NCBI GenBank assembly: GCA_905221605.1
Contig: CAJNDS010002296.1
Coordinates: 294,058 to 358,057 of the forward strand
From: Symbiodinium natans
Lineage: Eukaryota > Sar > Dinophyceae > Suessiales > Symbiodiniaceae
DNA length: 64,000 nt
Reading direction: 5' to 3'
The notes beneath the pieces were generated by a model, which was not told the origin of the DNA, did not search any database, and saw nothing but the letters and a program-made list of their open reading frames with translations. Made by a program: the position numbers and the translations under genes. Within the stretch, counting starts at the first letter, position 1. Each line of letters starts with the position of its first letter. Shown here piece after piece: positions 1 to 9,440 of this stretch.

Positions 1-640
1 AAGTCGTATCTTCTTGTGTGAAGTCGTATCTCGGGCGCGTGCACACTGGGGATTCGCAAATTCCAAGATTGGTCAGAACCCACTTGCACCACCGAGCAGA
101 AATCTCATTCACGACAACACCCTGCATCTTTAGGGGCAAAGTTCCTGGCGTGCAAAGCCGCCCCCTTCAACCCATGGACGCGCGGCCCTCGCAACGGCTC
201 GCGCGGGACTCGCGCAGAAGCACATGCGGTCACTACCCACATATAGACCTTGCAGACAACAAGCGCTTCTCTTTCGAGCGTGTAGTGCCAACTGCATACT
301 TTGCTTGTGTGTCGGGAACATGTGCATGTCGCGCGACTACTGACCGAACGCGGTTGTTTGAGGTCCAAGTCTCTCTCGCGCGCTTGCACTCGCAGAATGG
401 CATCAATTGCTGTCTTTGTGCTCACACAAATGTGCTCCCCTCCCAGGCGTGCGGTGACAAATGCGTATGTTGCATGTGTGTCGAGAACATGCGCGTGCGG
501 CGCGTGCACATTGGGGAAACGGCTTCAACATATGTCTTTGTGATGCGACTTTACGCGGGGTGATGTGACTTCGCTCGCGGCCGCGTGTCACTGTCACTGG
601 GGAGATGTGACTTCACACGCAAAGATGTTAGTTAACCTAG
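1..640. repeat. degenerate tandem GTGACTTC-type repeats
   Basis: The first 0.64 kb repeats variants of a GATGTGACTTC(A/G)C(A/T)CGC unit (20-40, 541-575, 601-622) and a longer unit around GTGTGTCGGGAACATGTGCATG (311-340, again 475-505). Open frames exist on both strands but are rich in Arg, Cys and His, have no recognisable domain and overlap one another, so I read them as by-products of GC-rich repeat DNA. No gene is called here. Confidence 0.45.
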
Positions 641-690
641 CCCCTAGTACCCTAATTTAGCCCCCATTTTAGGGTTTTTTTGGCCCTCAG

Positions 691-1812
691 AACTTCGGTT
701 TGGAGGTACGAGCAGCTTTTCGAGAATCTGTCGGCCCTTGCGGCCTCGGGGTCGAGGCGGACGCCCAGAACTGCGAAAACTTCAGTCTTGGAATCTTCCG
801 TGCGCGGTTTGGGGTTTAGGGTTTGGGGTTTAAGGTTTAGGTTTTAGGGTTTAGGGTTTAGGGTGGAGCCTCTGTACTGCAACGGACTCGCAGAGGCCGT
901 CGCAGCGGCGGTCAACCTTCTCCCCGCCACCGGGACCCTGCACTTTGGAGGCACCTGCGTTTTGAGGGTTTACCCGGGATGGCCATAGGTTTAGGGTCTA
1001 GGGTTTCAGAAGATCACGTTGTTGGGGAGGTGGGTGGTTGCTGGGAGAGGTGGGTAGTTGCATGGGGAGAGGAGGTGTTGTCTCTCTTGCTGCAAAAGGG
1101 TACAAACATGTACAAACTCCAGGGCGACGTGGAGCCCAGGGAAACATGCAATGAGACCGAGAGCTTCTTGGGCTGCAACTTCACCATCAGCAACCTGAGG
1201 CTTGGGTTTGGCAGCATGTAGGGTTTAGGGTTTAGGGTCTAGGGCTTAGGGTTTAGGGTTTAGGGTTTAGGGTTTAGGGTTTCGGGTTTAGGGAGGTTCC
1301 TTGCACGGACAGACTCGTCGTTGATGAAATCGGGCCCTGGAGGAGCCGGGCCAGCTCCAACAACACCATCTTGGAAGGTTGCCCTCTGATTCTGGACACA
1401 TTCCAGGAGCTGGGGTTTAGGGTTTAGGGTTTAGGGTTTAGGGTTTAGGGTTTAGGGTTTAGGGTTTAGGGTTTAGGGTTTAGGGTTTAGGGTTTAGGGT
1501 TTAGGGTTTAGGGTTTAGGGTTTAGGAGCTCTTCCTCTACTGCAACCTGCTGAACGAAAGTCGGCTCGTGACCGCGACGACTTGCGGGACAGGCCTGGCG
1601 GGGTAGGTTGGTGAAGGTCAGAGTCTTGGCCGGAAGAGCTCGCAAGCACGCTTGTTGGATCGGACGGTCCAGCGCCGTTGTTACTCGCGTCAGGCACCGC
1701 GCAGTTTGACCACCAGCTCGCGGCCTTCAAGACCTACAACGACACGTGCTCGCGTGCTGGCTGTGAAGATAACACCGTGGGCAGACTCGCTTGCAGTGAC
1801 CCGTGGCGTGGG
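691..1812 (+). CDS. 5' visible exons of giant cysteine-rich mosaic gene
   Basis: Six short exons read as one protein: 691-806, 862-967, 1099-1217, 1292-1407, 1526-1602 and 1647 to about 1812. Phases agree across 806/862, 967/1099, 1217/1292, 1407/1526 (if the donor is GA or lies in the duplicated AGGAGCT) and 1602/1647. Peptides include FGLEVRAAFRESVGPCGLG, EPLYCNGLAEAVAAAVNLLP, LGCNFTISNLRLGFG, VPCTDRLVVDEIGPW, ELFLYCNLLNESRLVTATTC and FDHQLAAFKTYNDTC. A short motif E-L/P-(F/L)-Y-x-C-N-x-L recurs (862, 1526, 1884), suggesting a repeated cysteine module. The start codon and signal peptide are not visible, so the gene begins upstream or in an exon I missed. Three of the five introns are almost pure telomere-like repeat. 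No family recognised; the cysteine content and NxT/NxS sites suggest an extracellular protein. Confidence 0.72.
807..861 (+). repeat. 55-nt intron made only of telomere-like repeat
   Basis: From GT at 807-808 to AG at 860-861 the sequence is nothing but variants of TTTAGGG/TTTGGGG. The exon to the left ends with two bases of a codon (CG), and the exon to the right supplies one G, restoring Arg and then the frame V-E-P-L-Y-C-N. The donor reads G|GTTTGGGG and the acceptor TTTAG|G, both given by the repeat. Confidence 0.8.
1218..1291 (+). repeat. 74-nt intron of telomere-like repeat
   Basis: GT at 1218-1219 and AG at 1290-1291 enclose about ten TTTAGGG units with single-base variants. The left exon ends in AT and the right exon begins with G, giving ATG and then the open frame E-V-P-C-T-D. 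Without splicing, the frame meets TAG at 1219-1221, so removal of this repeat is needed to read on. Confidence 0.78.
1408..1525 (+). repeat. telomere-like array acting as intron, flanked by AGGAGCT
   Basis: After GAGCTGGG the sequence is about 15 perfect TTTAGGG units to 1525. The left edge (1405-1411) and the right edge (1524-1530) both read AGGAGCT, so the array is bounded by a 7-bp direct repeat. Splicing anywhere in that repeat gives the same joined exon, F-Q then E-L-F-L-Y-C-N. The donor would be GA (CAG|GA), a class reported for dinoflagellates, or is ambiguous because of the duplication. Confidence 0.7.
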
Positions 1813-1880
1813 AGCGGTGGCCGAAAGTAGATTGGTTGGCCTGGTCATGTAGGTCTCACGGTTAAATCATAGGAAGGTCC

Positions 1881-3072
1881 GAGGAGCTCTATCTATGCAG
1901 CAAAGTCCTATTCACACCGTTCGCATGTAACCGAGAAGGCCCAGCACTCATAGCGGAAATCTGCAGGACGACGCGTTTTGACCAACGCGCCACGGTGCAG
2001 TTCTTGGCTGAGCCAGGGGCCTGTGTTTACATCATCCAGCAGCCACACCGAGGGCTGGCAGACGAAGAGGATGGTGACTTTGACCAGCTCCTAATCACCA
2101 GCGCGGCAAGCTCCGCCAGCAGCCCAGCCAGCAGCCCAGCCAGCAGCCCAGCCAGCGGCCCAGCCAGCGGCCCAGCCAGCGGCCCGGCCAGCGGCCCGGC
2201 CAGCGGCCCACCTAGCGGCCCACCTAGCGGCCCACCTAGCGGCCCACCCAGCAGCCCACCAAGCTCACCAGGAGGCGTGGCGTTGGTGCAGAGCCAGGCT
2301 GTGCCGAGCCAGGCTTTGCAGAGCCAGGCTGTGCAGAGCCAGGCTGAGGCTGTGCAGAGCCAAGCTGGGCAGAGAACCATGGAGGTGTTGACAAAGCTGG
2401 ATACTCTTCTGAAAGGCGCCGCTGAGCAGAAGAAGGCCTTGGAGAACCTGCAGAAAGAGGTCTCCACATCAAGGCTCGCGAGGGCTGCCCCGGAAGAAGG
2501 ACTCGCCGCCCACATCCCACATGGACGTGGTCACACCGCTGAAACCTCCGGCTTCGAGATGTGCCTGGCGCATCGCACTTCACCCAGAGTCCTTGCTCAG
2601 ACGAGCCGCAGGGAGCAGTATTCTCCAGAATGCGACCCCACAAGCGCCAGCAGGGCGATCCCAATCTACAACCATGGCTGGGACGGCTCCTACAGAGTGG
2701 CCTGCTGCGAGCAAGATGGCTTGCACTGTGGTGGTTGCGAGGACGTTGCGGAAAATGCTGGTTTTCCTGGCTCGTGCAGGACATGCGCGGGTGGCTTTGT
2801 GCAGCTGGAGGATGGCAGGTGCCAAGCATGCATGGACATGGTGTCCTGGGAAAGTGCCGATGGCGTCTCTTGCTTCGACTTGGACGACTCGTGCACGGAC
2901 GAAAAGGTCAACGGAATCTCCGCCTCGGAAGCCTGCTGCAAATGTGGTGGCGGTCATCGCGCAGCCACGGCTTTCGGCTATTATGTTGGAGCTGTGGTCA
3001 TAGGCACCTCGGCCTACTTAGGCCTGTGCCGTCGGCTCGAAGCACAGCGCTTCATCCAGATGTCATGTGGAG
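1881..3072 (+). CDS. large exon: cysteine module, Pro/Ala/Ser/Gly linker, CCKCGGG domain
   Basis: This is the longest exon near the 5' end. The frame is open from about 1881 to the GT donor at 3073. In order: a cysteine module (ELYLCSKVLFTPFAC, then GACVYIIQQPHRG); an acidic stretch; a Pro/Ser/Ala/Gly repeat (2105-2270, units S-P-A-S, G-P-A-S, G-P-P-S); a repeat of about S-Q-A-V-Q (2290-2360); a helical segment (TKLDTLLKGAAEQKKALENL); then two cysteine clusters ending VNGISASEACCKCGGG (about 2910-2955). The last motif is a hallmark I associate with dinoflagellate secreted proteins. The tail ATAFGYYVGAVVIG leads into the repeated domain of the next exon. The high GC and repeat content of the linker explains long open frames on the opposite strand, which I regard as shadows. 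Confidence 0.78.
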
Positions 3073-3237
3073 GTAGTGTCTTTAGTCTTGTTTTGGGCGA
3101 GTGGTTATCGGGTTCCTTAGATAGTTTGATGAGTCTTGAGTTATCTTGAGTTGGTGAGTGTGTATACTGGGTGCCCGTTTTGGCAAAGTGTAGGGACAGA
3201 AAGATCATAAATCACGGGTGCGCATCCCATGGCCGAG

Positions 3238-4167
3238 GTGCCACAAGTGTCTTGGGATACCCTGTCCCACGAACGGCAGCCCACTACTTCCTGAATGACG
3301 ACTGTGAACTTCTGGAGTATGGGCTGACCGTGAGCGGCACTACCGGTGAGCTGATGCTAGCGGATGGGTGCAACACTGTTGGCTGCGGCTCTACCGAGCC
3401 TTTCTCTGTGACCTGCACTGTCACCGCGCAACAGAACATCCAAAGCCCATTGGACGAGATCCAGGCGACTCCAATAACTGGCGATGTCGAGACCATCAGC
3501 TGGTTCAATGCGGCTCTGGAGGAGACGTTGGTGTTCACCGACAGCCATTACATCTTCACTTCGCTCGGGGGCTATGACGAAGCTTGCATCTATGTGCGCG
3601 GCCAGAATAATGACATGAAGACGACGCAGCCTCCGCAGGCAGGCTTCTGCCCTGGGCATAGGAGCTTGTAACTCATTCAGGGTTTTCATTCAAACATGCA
3701 GCAAGTCTTGCTTTCGCGAGGTGCAGTGGAGCATCAAAGCACCCTTTGCCTCTACCGTCTATCTTGACATGTGGGACGGGCAAGAGGACCTGGGCTTTGC
3801 AAGTTGGCCAGACCGCTCCGCCTGGGTGCTGTCCTCGATCGATGGCGTCGCTATTGAGACCACCACCACCACCACAACCAGCACCACCACAACCAGCACC
3901 ACTACCACCACCACAACTACCACCACAACTACCACCACCTCCACCCTCGCCCCACCAACCGTCACAGCAGGTATCAAACTGGCTGAGGTGGATCGCTCAC
4001 GAGCTAGGCTTGGGCCGGGTGCCGTGTACAAGCGGGACTACGAGGCCGGGGCGTCCATCAGCCTGTACGGCAACGGCATTGAGGGTGGTGATACCGGCAC
4101 CTTCTTGGTTTACGTTTGCCCCGTCGAACGCACTGCTGCCGCCTCAGCTCACAGGCTTCAAGACTAG
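3238..4167 (+). CDS. two exons: repeated domain, copy 1, with Thr-rich insert
   Basis: Exon 3238 to about 3638 starts ATSVLGYPVPRTAAHYFL and includes STEPFSVTCTVTAQQN and SLGGYDEACIYVRGQNNDM. Exon 3721-4167 continues VQWSIKAPFASTVYLDMW, WPDRSAWVL, a Thr run coded by ACC/ACA codons (3858-3945), GPGAVYKRDYEAGASISLYG and GTFLVYVCP. The same order of motifs returns at 10480-11500, so this is a repeated domain of about 130 residues: YVRGxN, VQWSIKAP, S-V/T-VYL, a W and R-rich strand, GPGxVYxRxY, and a closing YLVFVCP. The strand-like pattern suggests a beta-sandwich. I do not recognise the family. The intron between the exons ends TTTCGCGAG|GTG; the second exon ends at donor GTAGGCCC (4168). Confidence 0.75.
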
Positions 4168-4647
4168 GTAGGCCCTTGGGACATTTTTTCCCTCATTGTG
4201 GTTTAAGAGGATCATATTCAGGAACATGTTTCAGTTTCACTGAAAGCCTGTGCATGAATCTGTAGATTGAGATCGGACATGTGTAATTCGACTCGTTGGT
4301 TTTTGTTTTCAAGACGTCGTGCTATGTTCGGATGCTCGCAATCAAGTGGATCCCAGTGCACATGAGCTGGTAGCTGGATGTGCCGATAAAGGAGTTTCCT
4401 CTAGTTAGAGCTGTGAAGCGGCAGCTGCTGGCCCCTGACTGATATTCAAAACCTTACAGGGTCTAGGGTTTGGGGAAAAGGGTTCTCAGCAGTGCCAGGA
4501 GGAGGATACTCCGAGAAACACGAAATATTTCGATAAGTTCGGGCTTGCTGGTTTGAAGTCCATTGTTGGAGAGGGCGGGGCAGTCTCGGGTCAAGCGAGC
4601 CTGTCCGGAAAACTAGGATGAGTCTTGTCATTGTCGCGATGTTACAG
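4168..4647 (+). other. intron of about 480 nt
   Basis: The segment has GT at 4168 and a likely acceptor TTACAG at 4647. Its first 19 bases (GTAGGCCCTTGGGACATTT) nearly equal those of the intron that starts at 8155. One TTTGGGG/CTAGGG patch lies at 4460-4480. No coding signal seen. Confidence 0.5.
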
Positions 4648-5345
4648 AGGCCACTGCCACAGCCGAGCTGACGGTGACGGCCCATGAGGGCTTCTCCTAC
4701 GGGTCATCGCCGCTGATCTTCTATTCGGGTGAGACCTACGAGCCTGAGAGCCAGCAGGATGGGACCTTTCATGATCTGGCTTGTGCGCCCAAAGAGGTGG
4801 CGGATGCTCTGGCAGTCCCTTGACTGCAAGACGAGGTGAATCCAATTCGAGTGCTCGTCTCCAGACTCCACGCCTCCAGTGGTCGAGAGAGGGCTGGCGG
4901 ATTTCCTAGCCGTTTCGGAAGGAAAGAAACAATGGCGGGCATTCTATCTTAAGCCTCCGGCAGCAGAGCAAAAAGGTTAGATGGTTACTGCGAGGCTTAA
5001 ATGTCAGTCCTTGTGATTTACAGGGCCGGCTCATCTGATCATATTCGTGACCCCCGCCCTAGGGGCGGCCTTGGGGGCTTGCTTACAGGCCGGCAGGCAA
5101 GAAGGCAGGAAGGAGTAAAAGGGATGAGATAAACACAGAGAATGCATACCTATCAAAATAGAGACATGCTCTAGAATTTCGGGGGTAGATAAATGGAGCC
5201 ACAGGTAGATCCAAGCACCGGCAAGCTGACGTGGGTCGATGACTCCGCCAGCGGGGGTTTGACCTTTGATGCAGAAGGCGACAAGACCTCGCTGAATGGG
5301 ACCGCCGGAGGCATCTGTGAGCTGACCCAGGGCAGTTCCACGACC
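4648..5345 (+). CDS. two less certain exons of the same gene
   Basis: The segment from 4648 reads ATAELTVTAHEGFSYGSSP and then FYSGETYEPESQQDGTFHD to about 4810; a TGA follows, so the donor must lie before it. The segment 5190-5345 reads PQVDPSTGKLTWVDDSASG and then GTAGGICELTQG. Both look like beta-strand, extracellular sequence in keeping with their neighbours. Between them, 4840-5185 holds no convincing exon. A further possible coding patch at about 5400-5590 is too weak to call. Confidence 0.45.
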
Positions 5346-5938
5346 CCGGCTCGTTGTTGGGCAGTTCTTTTCCGCACTTTTTTTTGTGCCTTCAACTCGG
5401 CTGCGAAGCAATGATCACTTCGCATCCAAGCTCAGGACTCGCTTTGTAGTGCTCAAGCCGAAGATTTGGGAGTCTTTGGACTACGGCTACACTGGCACCC
5501 TCTACGCTAGCCTTGGCGAGGTCTCACCGACCTTCGGATTTAAAACTTTCTGGATCCTGCACCCTAGCGTGTCCGTTCTGGCGGTCCGGCAGACGCCTTG
5601 TCGATGCCGAGCCGGCGTACTGTAGGGATAAGAACTGCACAAAGACAGTCGGACATCAATCAAGGGGATCGTCAAACGAAGGATCATCAGCAAATGCAAG
5701 CCAAACATCAAACACAGGCTGGCTTCTTGCCCCCCAGCGTGTCCGCTTTTGGGCGTCGTGTCTAGTTTCCTGGCTTCTCGGCCAGCTATTTTGTTTGTGT
5801 TTTAGGGTTCTTGTTGTTTGCTTCTGGCTTCTGCATTTCTTTCCTATTTGGATTTGTTGCTGCCTTGGCGGCTTCCCGGCTTCTCGGCTTTCGCCTTGCG
5901 AGCTCACAGACCATGGTCATGACTATTGGAAATAGTGT

Positions 5939-5983
5939 TATTTTTGTTGCTGCTGCTGCTGTTGCTGTTGCTATTGCTGTTAC

Positions 5984-6033
<50 letters not shown>

Positions 6034-6084
6034 TTGTTGTTGTTGCGGCTGCTGCTGTTGCTGCTGAGGTTGCTGCTGCTGTTT

Positions 6085-6117
<33 letters not shown>

Positions 6118-6143
6118 TTGCTGCTGCAGTTGTTGTGGTTGTC
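5939..6143. repeat. CTG/TTG trinucleotide microsatellite
   Basis: About 200 bp of GTTGCTGCT-type triplets. It gives long homopolymer-like frames (Leu or Val/Ala on +, Gln or Ser/Asn on -). No splice context links it to the flanking exons, so I do not call it coding. Confidence 0.85.
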
Positions 6144-6363
6144 GTCGTGTTTTGACACACGGGCCGTATATTTCAAAACAGCGTGTTGTGCGCAAATGAT
6201 CTTGTCAGTCAGCCTGTGTTGATTAGTGTTCCATATTGAAGCCCATTGATCACAGAAAACAAACACAAATCACCAACTACAAATTTTTTACTTCGATCAT
6301 CCCACCCAGCAGCTACCTGATGCCAGCCATGCCGCCATTTTCAGACGGATGGGCACTCCAAGG

Positions 6364-6580
6364 AAACCCTAAACCCTAAACCCTAAACCCTAAACCCTAA
6401 ACCCTAAACCCTAAACCCAAACCCTAAACCCATACTCGGAAGTACTCTCTGCGGGATTCTCTGGGCGCCCCAAGAGCTGCCCCTTTAGGGTTTAGGGTTT
6501 TCGGGTTTAGGGTTTTCGGGTTTAGGGTTTAGGGTGAAGGGTTTAGGGTTTAGGGTTTAGGGTGAAGGGTTTAGGGTGAA
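6364..6580. repeat. opposed CCCTAAA and TTTAGGG arrays
   Basis: CCCTAAA units run from 6364 to 6432; TTTAGGG variants, some with TTTTCGGG, run from 6486 to 6580. About 50 bp separate them. The two could pair as a hairpin. No exon is seen within 300 bp on either side. Confidence 0.85.
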
Positions 6581-7107
6581 TTCTTCAGAGAGGAGCCCTC
6601 AAAATAAAGCCCCGCGAGTATCTCGGGTGAAGAAACCCAGGCGAAGCAAAGCCAGAAGAATTACATCCGAAAGGTTGACAGATACTGTATTTGCCTGTTT
6701 CTTGAGGGGCCGTTGCCTGTGGCTCTGAGGACACTAAAGCCCCGTGGCCAGAGCGGACGGCTTGCGCCGACACGCTTTTCGGCACAGGCCTGGTTGGCTT
6801 CGTAGGCTTGCGAGGCTTGCGCATGGTAAGTTTCAGGTTTAGGTTTCTGTTTAGGATTCTTGGGTTTCGGACTTTCTTGTTGTGCGAGGATGTTAGTAGC
6901 CCGAGCTGGGCTGCCAACGACCTCTCTCATTGTGCGTCTCGGCTTGCTCGACTCTCATCTCGCGCCTCGCGTGTTATAAGGCACCTTCCCAGGATCCGTA
7001 GGTAGAAGCAATTGTTCTTGCAAGCGCACGCAGAATCTCCACATGAAGGCGTGTGAATCACGGCTAGAGGGTGTGGAAGTTCTGCATAGGTTCGACAACT
7101 TTGCCAG

Positions 7108-8154
7108 GTGCACGAGGAGGACTCCACCGACAAGACTGACTTCACCTTTGACATCCTGACGGGTGAATGCACGTACAAAGGCGTCGAGCTCTTCCTGCTG
7201 AACATCGAGACTGCGTCATGTTTAGAAAGTCTTTGTTGGCAATGCGGTTTCACCTTGCAATGCGTAAGAAGCAAGCGGAATGTCAAGAGTATCCCATCAA
7301 TGATGCAGGAGACAGGGGCCCTGACCCTATCACCAGCGCTGGAGTTGGCGGACCTGCTAGATGCTTCCTCGACGCGTGCGAGCCTGGTTCGGACCTTCAC
7401 AATCTTCGCCCACTATGCGTCTGAGTCGCTGTTGGGAAGGCTTTGAGCTTGTCAGACCTCGTAAGGATAAGGTCGAATCAAGTCCCACATTCCATCACCG
7501 GGAGGCCCTCCCAGAAAATCCACATGAATCCACATCTCACGGCATATCCCTGGAGCGCTCAATCCTACCGTGCCCATGAAAATGCTTATAGTCTTAGGGT
7601 GCGTGGATTGTCGAAGTAAACAGACAATGAGAATGATCCAGGAGTGGCCACCTCTCCGCACTGGGCCAGTGCTGTTGCACAGCATCACCATGGACTTCCG
7701 CGACAACACCTGCTGGCCAAGTCAGACCCGAAGCTTCTCAGCACGAAGCACTTTCCAGGAGGGCAGCATCTCGTCTGAGCAGGCCTGTAGGAGTCTGTGC
7801 CGAGCGAAAGCCGACTGCACCCACTACAAGTGGGACAGCGCGGAGTCGCAGTGCTATGAGTACAGCCAGCGCTGCGAGGGGGACTGTGAGCACAGCGTTA
7901 CGCTCTTCGCACGGAACCCCCATTGTGGTGAGAGAACCTCCTGCATCCTTCTGGACATTGACTCCCTATTCTACCTCTCCGGTGAGTACTGCCCTGCAGG
8001 GGAGAATAAGGAGCCAGGCGGCCAGATCTTTCTGAAGAACGGCCGCACGCATGAGGATTCGTTCTGGCTAACCGCCTATGACGAGGACAGGATCACGGGA
8101 TCGCAGTGCGATGGTAAGGCCTGGATGTTGCAGTCGCCTTCCGAAAGCGACCCG
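7108..8154 (+). CDS. exons with PAN/apple-like cysteine module (first copy)
   Basis: A small exon at 7108 to about 7219 reads HEEDSTDKTDFTFDILTG and GVELFLLNIETA after an acceptor GCCAG. A long exon, about 7641-8154, reads MDFRDNTCWPSQTRSF, then EQACRSLCRAKADCTHYKW and SQCYEYSQRCEGDCEH, then ILLDIDSLFYLSGEYCPAG and ITGSQCDGKAWMLQ. The C-x3-C, C-x5-Y-W spacing with paired cysteines is typical of PAN/apple-type adhesion modules (inference from spacing only). The exon ends at GT 8155. The area 7220-7640 has no firm exon. Confidence 0.68.
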
Positions 8155-8218
8155 GTAGACCCTTGGGACATTTCACATTTTCTTTCTTGAGGTAAAAAAA
8201 CTCAAAAATATTTTTCAG

Positions 8219-9200
8219 AGGGTTTAAGGGCAATCGTAGGCGACTACCGCAACTTCTCTGCCTTCTACATGGAGCTGCACGGAGAAGGCTGGCGCGTCAG
8301 GGTCGAGCAGGAAGGGCTGTTGCTTCAGGCTTTCACTACCGCCGGCAGGGAGGGTAGGTGGGAAAATGTAGAGGAACACATGCTCTTCTAAGAGATCTCG
8401 ACCCCCCGGCTCTTCCCTTCCCTCGAACTCTACAAACCTCCCAAAGCCCTTTTTGAGGACTACTTGTAGTGGTTTGTATTGTTGCCGCCATGGCTGAAGA
8501 AGGCGTGGCTTGCCTGGCCGACAGCGACTTGGTGTCGAACATCTTCAGCTCTTCGCCGCAAAGTTTCGAGCTGGCTCTCGCAGACTCGCAGACCAGCCGC
8601 CGGGATCATGTGAAGCAGGGTTTATAGTACTGTTATTGGTGAGTGTATACAATATACCGTTCCTTTTTCGTGTTGGTGACTGTATATATTGGGTGTCCTT
8701 TTGAGGATACAAGGAATATGAACCAAACCCTACTTCATGTCATAAGCACCGTATCTTCATCCAACAACACAAACACATACGCCCGAAAAACCCTCACCCA
8801 AAGCCCCAAACTTCAAGTCGGGGCTCAGCCGAGGCTACCCTGGCAACGCCCAGCTTGTGGTGCCAGGCTGTGGCGCTCCGAACCTGACCCTGGCCCAGAA
8901 GATCCAGACGGAGGCCGCCACGGATCACTTATCGCGATACCGAGTCGTATCAATACTGCCAGATTTGGGGAGGGGGGGGGGTTTTCGACACTAGGGGCAC
9001 CCTATTATTGGGGTCTTGTTTATAAGGAAATCCTATTTTTGTGGGTCTAGGGGCCCCTTATTCTCGCATAGCACCATATAGTGAGCGTGTTGGACCGTTT
9101 GACCGTGAGGACGAGGAGGTGTCCGGGGAGGAGGCCATGTTTGTCGAGAGGCTGGTGTTGGACAACCCTTCCACGGAGCTGGTCGCAGACCCCTGGGCTA
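8219..9200 (+). CDS. four small exons of the mosaic gene
   Basis: Exon 8219-8353 follows TTTTTCAG and reads IVGDYRNFSAFYMELHGEGW and VRVEQEGLLLQAFTTAGRE, with donor GTAGGT. An exon at about 8500-8619 reads GVACLADSDLVSNIFSSSPQ and SFELALADSQTSRRDHVKQG. An exon at about 8819-8943 reads GYPGNAQLVVPGCGAPNLTL and AQKIQTEAATDHLSRYR. An exon at about 9078-9200 reads EDEEVSGEEAMFVERLVLDN and STELVADPW. They look like beta-rich and linker segments of one protein. The gap 8944-9078 is largely an AGGGGCACC-type inverted-repeat element. Confidence 0.62.
8988..9068. mobile_element. AGGGGTACC-family inverted-repeat element in an intron
   Basis: The element begins CTAGGGGCACCCTATTATTG and ends TCTAGGGGCCCCTTATTCTC. 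Its interior, TTATAAGGAAATCCTA, matches the copies at 10303 and 21006. It fills most of the gap between two coding segments, so it is probably the body of an intron. A run of about ten G residues lies just before it. Confidence 0.55.
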
Positions 9201-9440
9201 GGGAGCAAATTTGCGTTTTCTGGTTCAGGGCTGTTCGGGCTTTGGGGGGGAGAGCTTGCAATTCTTGGGGTGGTCTGGGAGGTATTACGGGGGTCTGTGG
9301 ATGGGTCAGTATGCAGAAGTTCTCTTTTCACACCGAACGAACAAGCCTGGAAAGTGAAACTGCTTTGCTCATTGCCCCCAGGCCTGAAGGCATCAGAGGT
9401 CAACAGCGTAAGTTGTCTAAAGTCTAAAGCCCTCACCGGG

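Noticed and set aside
18-600. Overlapping long open frames on both strands at the window start
   Set aside because: They follow from GC-rich degenerate tandem repeats, overlap on opposite strands and show no domain or splice logic.
2027-2830. Long minus-strand frames opposite the Pro/Ala/Ser/Gly linker
   Set aside because: They are shadows of the repeat-rich + exon (L-L-G-G-P, A-W-L-C-T runs).
5811-6266. Leu-, Ala/Val-, Gln- or Ser/Asn-rich open frames
   Set aside because: Translation of a CTG/TTG microsatellite in different frames; no start context or exon link.
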